A stretch of 64,000 nucleotides of DNA from Streptomyces umbrinus (GTDB lineage Bacteria > Actinomycetota > Actinomycetes > Streptomycetales > Streptomycetaceae), in the NCBI RefSeq assembly GCF_030817415.1, contig NZ_JAUSZI010000002.1, positions 2,976,001-3,040,000 of the forward strand. Direction: 5' to 3'. The translations under genes were made by a program, and so were the position numbers. The notes beneath the pieces are model-generated. The model ran no database searches, was not told where the DNA came from, and worked only from the letters and a program-made list of their open reading frames with translations. Shown piece by piece: positions 15,443-23,531 of the stretch. The stretch's first letter is position 1. Each line of letters begins with the position of its first letter.

Positions 15443-16177
15443 GTGACGGAGCTTGTTGAACTGGGCGACAGCCTGCAGGTGTACACGCAGAGCGCGATCG
15501 AAGCGGAGTACATGTACGACGAGATCTTCCGCCAGGGCTGCTACGACGGCCTGGACCTCGGGGACGCGCCTACGGTGTTCGACATCGGCGGCAATATCGG
15601 AATGTTCGTGCTGTACATCAAGAGCAAATACCCGGACGCGGAAGTCGACTCGTTCGAGCCGATGCCGAACAACATCGAGCTCTTCCAAAAGAACATCGAA
15701 CTGCACGGTCTCAGCAAGGTGACGCTGCACGAGACCGCCCTGGGCAGCTCCCCGGAGTCGGGCGTCGAGTTCTCCTTCTTCCCGCTGCTCCCCGCGAACT
15801 CGACCCGCTATCCGGAGATCAAGGAAGGGCCGAAGGCCCAGATGGCCGCGCAGCACCAGGACCTGGCCGAGGAGTTCTACACCGCCGAGCAGGTGACCGT
15901 CGACGTCGAGCGGCTCGCGGCCTTCCTTCCCGAGGACCGGGACATCGATCTCCTCAAGGTGGACGTGGAGGGCGCCGAGGCCGATGTACTGCTCGGCATC
16001 GACGCGTCCCAGTGGCCGCGCATCCGCCAGGCGGTCGTCGAAGTCGCCGACCTCGACGGCCAGTTGGAGCGGGTCTGCGAAATACTGCGCGGCAACGGAT
16101 TCAAGGTCGATCCCCAGCGGGCCCCGCTCACCGCGGAAGAGGACCGCTACTACATGGTGCACGCCGTTCGCGGCTGA
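15443..16177 (+). CDS. FkbM-family methyltransferase
   Basis: A SAM-dependent O-methyltransferase of the FkbM family, 244 residues. It has the SAM-binding glycine loop in FDIGGNIGMFVLY (about residue 48), an acidic strand end VDSFEPMPNN, and the family-typical DLLKVDVEGAEADVLLGID. The GTG at 15443 follows AAAGGGG. It probably methylates a hydroxyl on a sugar or on the polyketide, but the substrate cannot be told from the sequence. It sits between the aminosugar genes and a broken acyltransferase. Confidence 0.88.
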   Translation: MTELVELGDSLQVYTQSAIEAEYMYDEIFRQGCYDGLDLGDAPTVFDIGGNIGMFVLYIKSKYPDAEVDSFEPMPNNIELFQKNIELHGLSKVTLHETALGSSPESGVEFSFFPLLPANSTRYPEIKEGPKAQMAAQHQDLAEEFYTAEQVTVDVERLAAFLPEDRDIDLLKVDVEGAEADVLLGIDASQWPRIRQAVVEVADLDGQLERVCEILRGNGFKVDPQRAPLTAEEDRYYMVHAVRG

Positions 16178-16219
16178 CCCCTGCGGATCGCAGGCCCTCT
16201 CCCCTGTCGAGATGGCAGC

Positions 16220-16973
16220 GTGGCTCTCGCATTCATTTTCGGAACGAACCCCTTCCAGTACGAACCCGGCGGGGTCGTCGAGTTCTACGAGACGGATCCG
16301 GCGGTGCGCGAATCCTTCGCCCGGGCCGCCGAGTGGTCGGGGCTGGACATCGAGCCACTGCTCCACCAGAACGGTTCGTACGAGAACAGGACGAAGCGGA
16401 TCCCGGCGGACTCCGTAGGCCTGGCCGCCGCCCGGCTCGGCATCCAGGACGTTCTGGTGGAGCATGGCCTGCGCCCCGATGCGGTCAGCGGGCTCAGCCT
16501 CGGCGGGATGGTCTCCAGTTGCGTCGCCGGCGCGATCGGGCGACGGGATCTCATGCGGCTGCCGGCGGAGGCGGACCACACCCCCAGCGAGTCACGGCAC
16601 CGAAGGCGCGGACGTCGCCGTGCACACCGCGCTCAGGCAACGGTCCGGAGAACTGACCCGGACCCAGGTCGCCCCGATCACCTTCGCGGACCCCTGGCTC
16701 TCCCTGTGCTCGATCGTCGAGCGGCGGGCACTGACCATTGCCGAGGGGGTGCGCGAGATGTTCGTGGACAACGTCCTGAAGCCGATCAGCCTGGTGCATC
16801 TGAACGTGGGGCTCTGGCACCACGGCGCGGAACTCGCCCTCATGGTGGGTCCGTCACCCGTCGTGAACGTCCTGCCGTACCCGCTCCCGACGGTCTTCGT
16901 CGGCTCCCCCGCAGAGGTGCCGCAGGCGGTCTCGGCCGTCTTCGAACACGGCATCCGGCTGCGGTGCGCCTGA
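16220..16973 (+). pseudogene. Free-standing acyltransferase (FabD/VinK-like), deleted and frameshifted
   Basis: The first reading frame (GTG at 16220) begins FIFGTNPFQYEPGGVVEFY and reaches a nucleophile motif GLSLGG (a GxSxG elbow). Around 16570-16600 the frame is lost. Homology continues in another frame with VAVHTALRQRSGELTRTQVA, ERRALTIAEGVREMFVDN and ALMVGPSPVV, the C-terminal part of FabD-type acyltransferases. The middle between GAIGRRDLMRL and the VAVHTAL block is much shorter than usual, so a deletion accompanied the frameshift. Intact relatives load unusual acyl or aminoacyl groups onto carrier proteins. This copy should be inactive unless a sequencing error is responsible. Confidence 0.8.
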
Positions 16974-16992
16974 GGGGCCGCACACCGCACCA

Positions 16993-17028
16993 CGCACGGG
17001 CCCGGCGCGCTGCCGCCGGGCCCGTGCG
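16993..17028. terminator. Bidirectional hairpin terminator
   Basis: A perfect 15-bp stem (16993-17007 with 17014-17028) and a 6-nt loop lie between the convergent acyltransferase remnant and the hexosaminidase. It is well placed to end transcription from both sides. Confidence 0.75.
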
Positions 17029-17065
17029 CTGACTCCGACGCCGCGAGGGCGTCAGGTCGCGTTGC

Positions 17066-18712
17066 TCAACTGCCCAGTGGCCAGGGCACCTCGGGCGACA
17101 GGTAATAGTTGACGCGCGACTCACGCAGCCGCGGCCCCTGTGCCGCCAGCCTCGGCTTGAAGGTGTTCCAGTCGTGCGAGGACGCCTTCGCCCAGCCGAT
17201 CTCGGCGATCGACAGCAGCCGCGGGAAGGCGAGGTTCTCCGCCTGGTTGATGCCGAACACGGTCTCCGTCCACAGGGGCGCCTCGACGCCGGCGATCGAG
17301 GTCGCGGGCAGGCCGGCGATTTGCTCCTCCGGCTTCCAGTCGTAGGAGGACTGCACCGAGGTGGGACCGGCCCACGTCTGGCCCAGCGGGTACTCGGGGT
17401 AGGAGTCCGTGTACTTCTGGTCGAGGTAGGTGTGCATCGCCGGCGCCATGACGACCTTGCCGCCGGCCTTGGCGGAGGCGATGATCCGGTCCTCGTTGTT
17501 CCCGGGGACCCAGAACTCGGTCACCGACTTCGCGGGCAGCGAACCGGCCGCCTCCTGCCAGCCGAAGACCTTCTTGCCGTGCTTCTCGACCAGCTTGGCG
17601 ACCTTCTCGAAGTAGCCGTCCATCTCGGCCTGCGACCTGCCGGCGGCCTCGTCACCGCCGACGTGGATGTACGGGCCGGGGGTGAGGGCCGCGATCTCGC
17701 CTATCACCTCGTCCAGGAACTCGTACGTGGTCGGGTTGTCGAGGCAGAGCCCGCCGTCCGGGCTCTTCCCCCAGCCTGTGTAGGGCTCCAGCGCCTTGCC
17801 GTCGCAGGTCAGCTTGGCGTAGGAGGCGAGCGCCGAGTGCATGTGATCCGGGCCCTCGATCTCCGGGATCACCGTGACACCGCGCGCCCAGGCGTACTGG
17901 ACGATGTTCCGGTAGTCCTCCTGCGTGTAGAAGCCGCCCAGCAGCCCGCCGGTGCCGGTGCTGCCACCGATCTTGGCGAGCTCCGGCCACTCCTTGATCT
18001 CGATGCGCCAGCCCTGGTCGTCGACGAGGTGCAGATGCAGGTAGTTGATCTTGTAGCGGGCGATGGTGTCGATGTACTTCTCCACGTCGGTCTTCGGCAG
18101 GAAGTGCCGACCCACATCGAGCATCGCGCCCCGATAGCCGTAGCGCGGCGCGTCGGTGATCCGACCTCCCTGGATCCGCCAGGGACCGGGCATCCGCTGC
18201 TGGCGTTCGACCTTCACCGGCAGCAGTTGGCGCAGTGTCTCGATGCCGTTGAAGAGCCCCGCGCGATCGTCGGCCCGGACGGTGACCGACCGGGAGGTGA
18301 CGTCCAGCTGGTAACCCTCGGCCTGCGTCACCGAGTTGTTCCCGCCGAGCGCCATTACGATGCCGTCCGGTTCCGCTCCGGCGGCCAGGCTCCGCACCGG
18401 CAGGGCATATCCGGTGGGCTTGCGCAGCAGGCCTGCCAGGAAGTCGGCGGCCGCCTTCGCGTCACCGGAGCCGCCGGTCGCGTGGACCGCGTCGTCCGAC
18501 TCCAGGTCGAAGGCGACCCCGGCCGTGGTGCGGACCTCGGCAGGCTGGGGAAGCACCTTGGTGAGCGGTACGGCACCCGCCTCTCCCGACGGGCTGCCGA
18601 CCGATGTCGTCGCTCCGGAGAGGGTGGCCGTGATCGCCACCACGACCCCGACGATCGTGACTTTCATGCGCCGGCCGCGGCGACGCTCCGGCGGACTCGC
18701 ACTTGCCTTCAT
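17066..18712 (-). CDS. Secreted GH20 beta-N-acetylhexosaminidase
   Basis: A 548-residue exported glycosidase that removes terminal N-acetylhexosamine residues. It has a basic N-terminus, a hydrophobic signal segment (TIVGVVVAITATLSG), a GH20b-type domain, then the catalytic barrel with YRGAMLDVGRHFL, HLHLVDDQGWRIEI and the catalytic Asp-Glu pair in HVGGDEA (about residue 355). WQEA and the late NYYLSPEVPWP are also family features. The ATG at 18712 or 18667 could be the true start. It lies alone on the minus strand between two glycosylation operons. It may be unrelated to the cluster or may remove a protecting sugar outside the cell. Confidence 0.92.
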   Translation of the reverse strand: MKASASPPERRRGRRMKVTIVGVVVAITATLSGATTSVGSPSGEAGAVPLTKVLPQPAEVRTTAGVAFDLESDDAVHATGGSGDAKAAADFLAGLLRKPTGYALPVRSLAAGAEPDGIVMALGGNNSVTQAEGYQLDVTSRSVTVRADDRAGLFNGIETLRQLLPVKVERQQRMPGPWRIQGGRITDAPRYGYRGAMLDVGRHFLPKTDVEKYIDTIARYKINYLHLHLVDDQGWRIEIKEWPELAKIGGSTGTGGLLGGFYTQEDYRNIVQYAWARGVTVIPEIEGPDHMHSALASYAKLTCDGKALEPYTGWGKSPDGGLCLDNPTTYEFLDEVIGEIAALTPGPYIHVGGDEAAGRSQAEMDGYFEKVAKLVEKHGKKVFGWQEAAGSLPAKSVTEFWVPGNNEDRIIASAKAGGKVVMAPAMHTYLDQKYTDSYPEYPLGQTWAGPTSVQSSYDWKPEEQIAGLPATSIAGVEAPLWTETVFGINQAENLAFPRLLSIAEIGWAKASSHDWNTFKPRLAAQGPRLRESRVNYYLSPEVPWPLGS

Positions 18713-18881
18713 CTGTAACCGTGTCTCCCTGTCGAAGCGGGCCTGATGTCCTGAAATCCATCGGCGACCAGCTTGGTCAACACGCTCCAGTGGGAGCCCT
18801 AGTCTTTTGCGGTCCAGTGGGAGCCCTAGTCTTGGCGGCGCGCGCTCGATGCGGCCTCACCCGCGTGTACATACTCGCGCC
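18713..18881. promoter_or_regulatory. Divergent promoter with a 21-bp direct repeat
   Basis: This gap separates the hexosaminidase from the glycosyltransferase operon. A 21-nt sequence (TCCAGTGGGAGCCCTAGTCTT) occurs twice, at 18786-18806 and 18813-18833, with a 27-nt period. Each copy contains CTAGTCTT, and TAGTCT could act as a -10 element, so this may be a duplicated promoter or operator. A possible -10-like TACATACT lies at 18868-18875, close before the GTG at 18882, where no ribosome site is visible, so a leaderless transcript is conceivable. Confidence 0.5.
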
Positions 18882-20192
18882 GTGAATGGACGACCGGCCC
18901 AGGACGGATCACCGCACCGACACCGCTACGAGCGATACGGCGAACACGGCGGCCACATCGGTGTCTTCACCTTCCCCGCGTACGCGCACATCGCGCCCGC
19001 CGTGCCGATGCTGGCCGAGCTGGTGCGGCGCGGACACCGGGTCAGCTGCTTCGTCACGGAGCGCTTCGCCGAGCTGGTCCGGGGCGCCGGAGCGCAACCC
19101 GCCGTCTACCCGTCCGGCTTCCCGTGGGCCACCGGCCCCTCCGGATCGGCGCTGGAGAACATCCTCGACTTCTTCGAGGAGGCGATCGCCCCGCTGGCGA
19201 CGGCGATGGCCCACTTCGACGGCGACCGCCCGGACCTCGTCGCCCACGACCTGGCGGCCTCCGAAACGGCCCGGCTGCTGGCCCGCGCCTGGGACGTCCC
19301 GGTGGTGCAGCTGTGCCCGACCATCGCCTCCAGCCCGGGGTTCTCGATGGGCGAGCGGCAGGGACGGGAGGCCTCGGGGCCGCCGCCGGAGCCGATCGAC
19401 CCGCAGGACCCGGCGATCGCCGCGTTCGTCGCGCGCAGGACGGGACTGCTCGCGGGGCACGGCCTCGACGGAGGCCCGCTGGACGGATTCGGCGCGGAGC
19501 ACGGCGACAACATCGTCTTCCTGCCGAAGGCGTTCCAGATCGCCCCGGAGACCTTCGACGACCGGTTCGCGTTCATCGGCCCGTGCCTGGACGACACCCC
19601 GGTCCCGGACGGCTGGCGGCCGCCGGAGGGCCGCCGGGTGCTGCTGTTGTCCCTCGGCAGCTCGTACACCCCCGACCAGGCGGACTTCCTGCGCTTCTGC
19701 GTCCGGGCGCTCGCCGACTCGCCGTGGCACGTCGTGGTGACCCTCGGCCACCGCGTCACCGCCGACGAGCTCGGTCCACTGCCCGGCAACGTCGAGGCCC
19801 ACCCGTGGCTGCGCCACCCCGAAGTCCTGCGGCACGCCTCCGCGTTCGTCACGCACGCCGGAATGGGCAGCGTCATGGAGTCCCTCTCCTACGAGGTCCC
19901 CATGGTGCTCGTGCCGTACCACATCGACCAGCGGGTCATCGCCCGGCAGGCGGCGGATCTCGATCTGGGGCGGGTTCTGTTCCGGGAAGCTGCAGACGCG
20001 GAAACGCTGCGCGCGACCGTCGACGAGGTCGCCTCCAGCCCCCGTATCGCGGCCGCCGTGGCCGAGATGCGCCGACAGGTGCACGAGGCGGGTGGCGCCT
20101 TGCGCGGCGCCGATGTCGTCGAGTCCCTGATGCGTCGTCCCGCACGTCCACGCACCCTCAACGCGCCACCTACGGAAGTGACTCACCCATGA
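18882..20192 (+). CDS. Macrolide-type glycosyltransferase, first of three in the operon
   Basis: A GT-B fold, GT1-family transferase that moves a TDP-deoxysugar onto a macrolide-type acceptor, 436 residues. The N-terminal domain begins HIGVFTFPAYAHIAPAVPML. The C-terminal donor site holds LLLSLGSSYTP, NVEAHPWLRHPEVLRHASAF and the HAGMGSVMES loop. The start is uncertain: GTG at 18882 has no ribosome site, and ATG at 18849 is in frame. The gene overlaps rmlA by ATGA. It is full length, unlike the deleted paralogue at 9561. Confidence 0.92.
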   Translation: MNGRPAQDGSPHRHRYERYGEHGGHIGVFTFPAYAHIAPAVPMLAELVRRGHRVSCFVTERFAELVRGAGAQPAVYPSGFPWATGPSGSALENILDFFEEAIAPLATAMAHFDGDRPDLVAHDLAASETARLLARAWDVPVVQLCPTIASSPGFSMGERQGREASGPPPEPIDPQDPAIAAFVARRTGLLAGHGLDGGPLDGFGAEHGDNIVFLPKAFQIAPETFDDRFAFIGPCLDDTPVPDGWRPPEGRRVLLLSLGSSYTPDQADFLRFCVRALADSPWHVVVTLGHRVTADELGPLPGNVEAHPWLRHPEVLRHASAFVTHAGMGSVMESLSYEVPMVLVPYHIDQRVIARQAADLDLGRVLFREAADAETLRATVDEVASSPRIAAAVAEMRRQVHEAGGALRGADVVESLMRRPARPRTLNAPPTEVTHP

Positions 20193-21076
20193 AGGGCATC
20201 ATCCTCGCCGGGGGCGCCGGATCGCGCCTGCATCCCGTGACCCTCGCCGTCTCCAAACAGCTACTCCCCGTCTACAACAAGCCCATGATCTACTACCCGC
20301 TGTCCGTGCTCATGCTCGCGGACATCCGGGACATCCTCATCATCTCCACGGCCGAGGACCAGCCGCTGTTCCAGCGCCTGCTCGGCGACGGCTCCGAACT
20401 GGGACTGCGGCTCACCTATGCCGTCCAGCCGGAACCGGGTGGCCTGCCCGAGGCGTTCATCATCGGCGCGGACTTCGTCGGCGACGACTCCATCGCGCTG
20501 ATCCTCGGCGACAACATCTTCTACGGCCCCGGCATGTCCGACTTCCTGCGCGAGAGCCGCAGCAGCCTGGACGGCTGCGTCCTGTTCGGCTACCGCGTCT
20601 CCGACCCGGAGCGCTACGGCGTCGGCGAGGTCGACGAGCAGGGCCGGCTGATCGGCATCGAGGAGAAGCCGGCCCGGCCGCGCACCAACCGCGCCATCAC
20701 GGGCCTGTACCTCTTCGACAACCGCGCGCTCGACATCGCCAAGAACCTCACCCCGTCGGCGCGCGGGGAGCTGGAGATCACTGACGTCATCCGGCCCTAC
20801 CAGCGCGAGGGCAAGGCCAAGGTGATCGACCTCGGCCGCGGATTCGCCTGGCTGGACACCGGCACCCACGACTCGCTCATCGACGCCGGCCAGTACGTCC
20901 AGGTGCTGGAGCGGCGGCAGGGCGTGCGCATCGCCTGCATCGAGGAGATCGCCCTGCGCCGCGGCTTCATCGATGCCGAGGCCTGCCACCGGCGCGGCGC
21001 ACGGCTGCCCAAGTCCGGATACGGCGAGTACGTGATGGACATCGCCAAGAAGCAGATGGAGATGGGACTCCGATGA
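20189..21076 (+). CDS. rmlA: Glucose-1-phosphate thymidylyltransferase
   Basis: It joins dTTP and glucose-1-phosphate to make TDP-glucose, the first step of all TDP-deoxysugars. At 295 residues it has the usual length. The nucleotide-binding GGAGSRLHPVT (a GGxGxRLxPxT motif), KQLLPVYNKPMIYYPLS, LILGDNIFYG and EEKPARPRTN are all present. It overlaps glycosyltransferase genes on both sides by ATGA, so sugar activation and transfer are translationally coupled. Its partner RmlB is encoded at 24880 on the opposite strand. Confidence 0.96.
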   Translation: MKGIILAGGAGSRLHPVTLAVSKQLLPVYNKPMIYYPLSVLMLADIRDILIISTAEDQPLFQRLLGDGSELGLRLTYAVQPEPGGLPEAFIIGADFVGDDSIALILGDNIFYGPGMSDFLRESRSSLDGCVLFGYRVSDPERYGVGEVDEQGRLIGIEEKPARPRTNRAITGLYLFDNRALDIAKNLTPSARGELEITDVIRPYQREGKAKVIDLGRGFAWLDTGTHDSLIDAGQYVQVLERRQGVRIACIEEIALRRGFIDAEACHRRGARLPKSGYGEYVMDIAKKQMEMGLR

Positions 21077-22290
21077 CCCGCCGGCACATCGCATTTTTCA
21101 ACTACGCGGCCCACGGTCATGTGAACCCGACCCTGCCAGTCGTCGCCGAACTGGTCCGCCGCGGCCACCGGGTGACGTACGTGGTCGCCTCGCAGTTCGA
21201 GGACGTGGTCGCCGCGACCGGCGCCGAGGTGATCGCGTACGAGTCCGTCGTGCCGAAGTCCTGGAACACGGTGGCCATCCCGGCGAAGGTCACCGGGAAC
21301 GACATGGCCGAGGCAGCGGTGGTCCACCTCTCCGAGGCGTTCGGGCCGCTGGCCGAGGTGGAGAAGCGGCTGGGCGACGACCGGCCGGACGTGATGGTGT
21401 ACGACGCGTTCGGCTATGCGTCAGGGCGCCTGCTGGCGCGCAAGTGGCAGCTTCCCTCGGTGCTCACGGCGACGACGTTCGTGGTCAGCGAGACCTGCAA
21501 CCCGTACGCCTCACTTGCCGCGGTCATGACTCCGCCCGACCCCGACCACCCGGCCCTGGCCAAGTACAGGGACCTGCTGCGCGACACGCTGGACGCGCAC
21601 GGACTCGGCGATCTGTCGAACGAGGAGTTCACCGACGCCGCCGAGGAACGGACCATCGCCTTCGTGGCGCCCGAGTTCCAGCCGGGCGTCGAGACGTTCG
21701 ACGAGCGGCACGTCTTCGTCGGACCGTGCATCGGCGAGCGGGCCCTGCAGGGCGAGTGGCGGCGTCCCGACGACGGACGCCCGGTGGTGCTCGTCGCCCT
21801 CGGCAGCTTCGGGTACGAGAACCAGGCGGCCTTCTACCGCGACGCGCTCGTCGCGCTGGCCGACCTGCCCCGGCACGTCGTGATGTCGCTCGGTGGCCTG
21901 GTCACCCCCGACGACCTCGGCCCGCTCCCGGCGAACGTCGAGGCCCACCCCTGGGTGCCGCAGTTGTCGGTCCTGGAGCACGCCTCGGCCTTCGTCTCGC
22001 ACGCCGGCATGGGCAGCACCATGGAGTCGCTCTCATTCGGCGTCCCGCCGGTCGTGGTGCCCCGCACCGGCGAACAGGACCTGGTCGCCGCACGGGTGGC
22101 CGAGTTGGGCCTGGGCCGCGCCATCGCGCCCACCGAGCTGACCGCCGAAAGGCTGCGGGCCGCGGTGCTCGGCCTCGACGAGGACGAGGCGACCCGGGGC
22201 CGGGTGAGGGAGTTGTCGGCGAGCATCGCGGCACGGCGCGGGCCCGCGCTCGCCGCCGACACGATCGAGACCCGGTCGGCCGCATCATGA
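21073..22290 (+). CDS. Macrolide-type glycosyltransferase, second in the operon
   Basis: A GT1-family transferase, 405 residues and apparently complete. HIAFFNYAAHGHVNPTLPV opens the acceptor domain, with VMVYDAFGYASGRLLARKW in mid-protein. The donor domain has VVLVALGSFGYE, NVEAHPWVPQLSVLEHASAF and HAGMGSTMES. It probably adds one deoxysugar of the chain. The acceptor and sugar cannot be assigned from motifs. It overlaps rmlA and the next glycosyltransferase by 4 nt each. Confidence 0.93.
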   Translation: MTRRHIAFFNYAAHGHVNPTLPVVAELVRRGHRVTYVVASQFEDVVAATGAEVIAYESVVPKSWNTVAIPAKVTGNDMAEAAVVHLSEAFGPLAEVEKRLGDDRPDVMVYDAFGYASGRLLARKWQLPSVLTATTFVVSETCNPYASLAAVMTPPDPDHPALAKYRDLLRDTLDAHGLGDLSNEEFTDAAEERTIAFVAPEFQPGVETFDERHVFVGPCIGERALQGEWRRPDDGRPVVLVALGSFGYENQAAFYRDALVALADLPRHVVMSLGGLVTPDDLGPLPANVEAHPWVPQLSVLEHASAFVSHAGMGSTMESLSFGVPPVVVPRTGEQDLVAARVAELGLGRAIAPTELTAERLRAAVLGLDEDEATRGRVRELSASIAARRGPALAADTIETRSAAS

Positions 22291-23531
22291 CCGACGCGTC
22301 CCACCGACAACTGCCGGGGCGGCTCGGGCACTTCGCCTTCCTGCCGTACCCCGCCTACGGACACATGGTGCCGGTGCTCCCGGTGGTCGCCGAACTCGTC
22401 GCGCGCGGCCACCGGGTGACCTGCTTCACCACCGAGGAGTTCATGGAGCGGGTCCACGCGACGGGCGCCGACGCACGCCCTTACGACCCGCCGCTCTCTT
22501 CCGACCCTCCGCCGGACCTCATCGACGCCGACGAGTGCGCGCGAGCCCCGCTGAAGCTGCTCGACGCGAGTACCGCCGTGCTCCCGGCGATCGAGTCCTG
22601 CTTCGCGGACGGGCCGCCGGACGCGGTCGTGTACGACACCACGCTGTGGCTGACCGGGCGTCTGCTGGCCGCGCGCTGGGGGCGCCCGAGCGTCCAGCTG
22701 TCGCCGACGTTCATCTCCAACGAGCACTTCAACCTTTCCGAGCGGCACCAGGAGTTCGCCGGGCAGATCGATCCGGCGCATCCCGCGATCGTGGAGTTCG
22801 CGAAACGACTCACCGAGATCGTGACCGGCAGCGGCCTGGCCGAGGAACAACAGGACGAACTGTTCTACGGGCACGAGGAGTTCACGGTCGCGTTCGTGCC
22901 GAAGGCGTTCCAGTTCGCCGGTGACACGTTCGACGAGCGGCATGTCTTCGTGGGGCCGACGGCCGCGGCGGGCGAGGACGAGGCGTGGCGGCCTCCGTCC
23001 GACGGCAGGCCGGTGCTGCTGGTCTCGCTGGGCACCACCGTGAACAACCGGCCGGACTTCTTCCGCCAGTGCGTGGCGGCCTTCGCCGATCTGCCGTGGC
23101 ACATCGTGCTCGCGCTCGGCAAGCGGGTCTCCCCCGCCGAGCTGGGCCCCCTGCCGCCCCATGTGGAGGCACACCCTTGGGTCGCGCTGAGCGCGGTCCT
23201 CCCGCACACCTCGGTCTTCCTGTGCCAGTCGGGCATGGGCAGCATCCTGGAAGGGCTGCGGGCCGGTGTGCCCATGGTCGTCGTCCCGCACCACCCCGAA
23301 CAGCACGTCAACGCGGCTCGGCTGACCGAACTGGGCCTGGCCCGGGTGGTGCAGCGGGAGGAGGCGTCCGTCGAGGCCCTGCGCGGGGCCGTGCTGAACG
23401 TCGCGGACGACACCGCGATGCGCGAGCGCGTCGCGGTCTTGCGACGGCACGTCCGCTCGGCCGGCGGGGCGGCACGAGCAGCCGACGCGATCGAACGACG
23501 GCTACGCGCCGCGTCCTTGGAGGTGTCATGA
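22287..23531 (+). CDS. Macrolide-type glycosyltransferase, third in the operon
   Basis: A complete GT1-family transferase, 414 residues. It starts with HFAFLPYPAYGHMVPVLPV, has the mid-domain VVYDTTLWLTGRLLAARWG, and a donor site with VLLVSLGTTVNN, HVEAHPWVALSAVLPHTSVF and CQSGMGSILEG. The loop reads SGMGS after Cys-Gln, where its paralogues have HAGMGS, so the usual loop His is absent. That may alter donor binding or activity. It overlaps the P450 start by ATGA. Confidence 0.92.
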   Translation: MTDASHRQLPGRLGHFAFLPYPAYGHMVPVLPVVAELVARGHRVTCFTTEEFMERVHATGADARPYDPPLSSDPPPDLIDADECARAPLKLLDASTAVLPAIESCFADGPPDAVVYDTTLWLTGRLLAARWGRPSVQLSPTFISNEHFNLSERHQEFAGQIDPAHPAIVEFAKRLTEIVTGSGLAEEQQDELFYGHEEFTVAFVPKAFQFAGDTFDERHVFVGPTAAAGEDEAWRPPSDGRPVLLVSLGTTVNNRPDFFRQCVAAFADLPWHIVLALGKRVSPAELGPLPPHVEAHPWVALSAVLPHTSVFLCQSGMGSILEGLRAGVPMVVVPHHPEQHVNAARLTELGLARVVQREEASVEALRGAVLNVADDTAMRERVAVLRRHVRSAGGAARAADAIERRLRAASLEVS

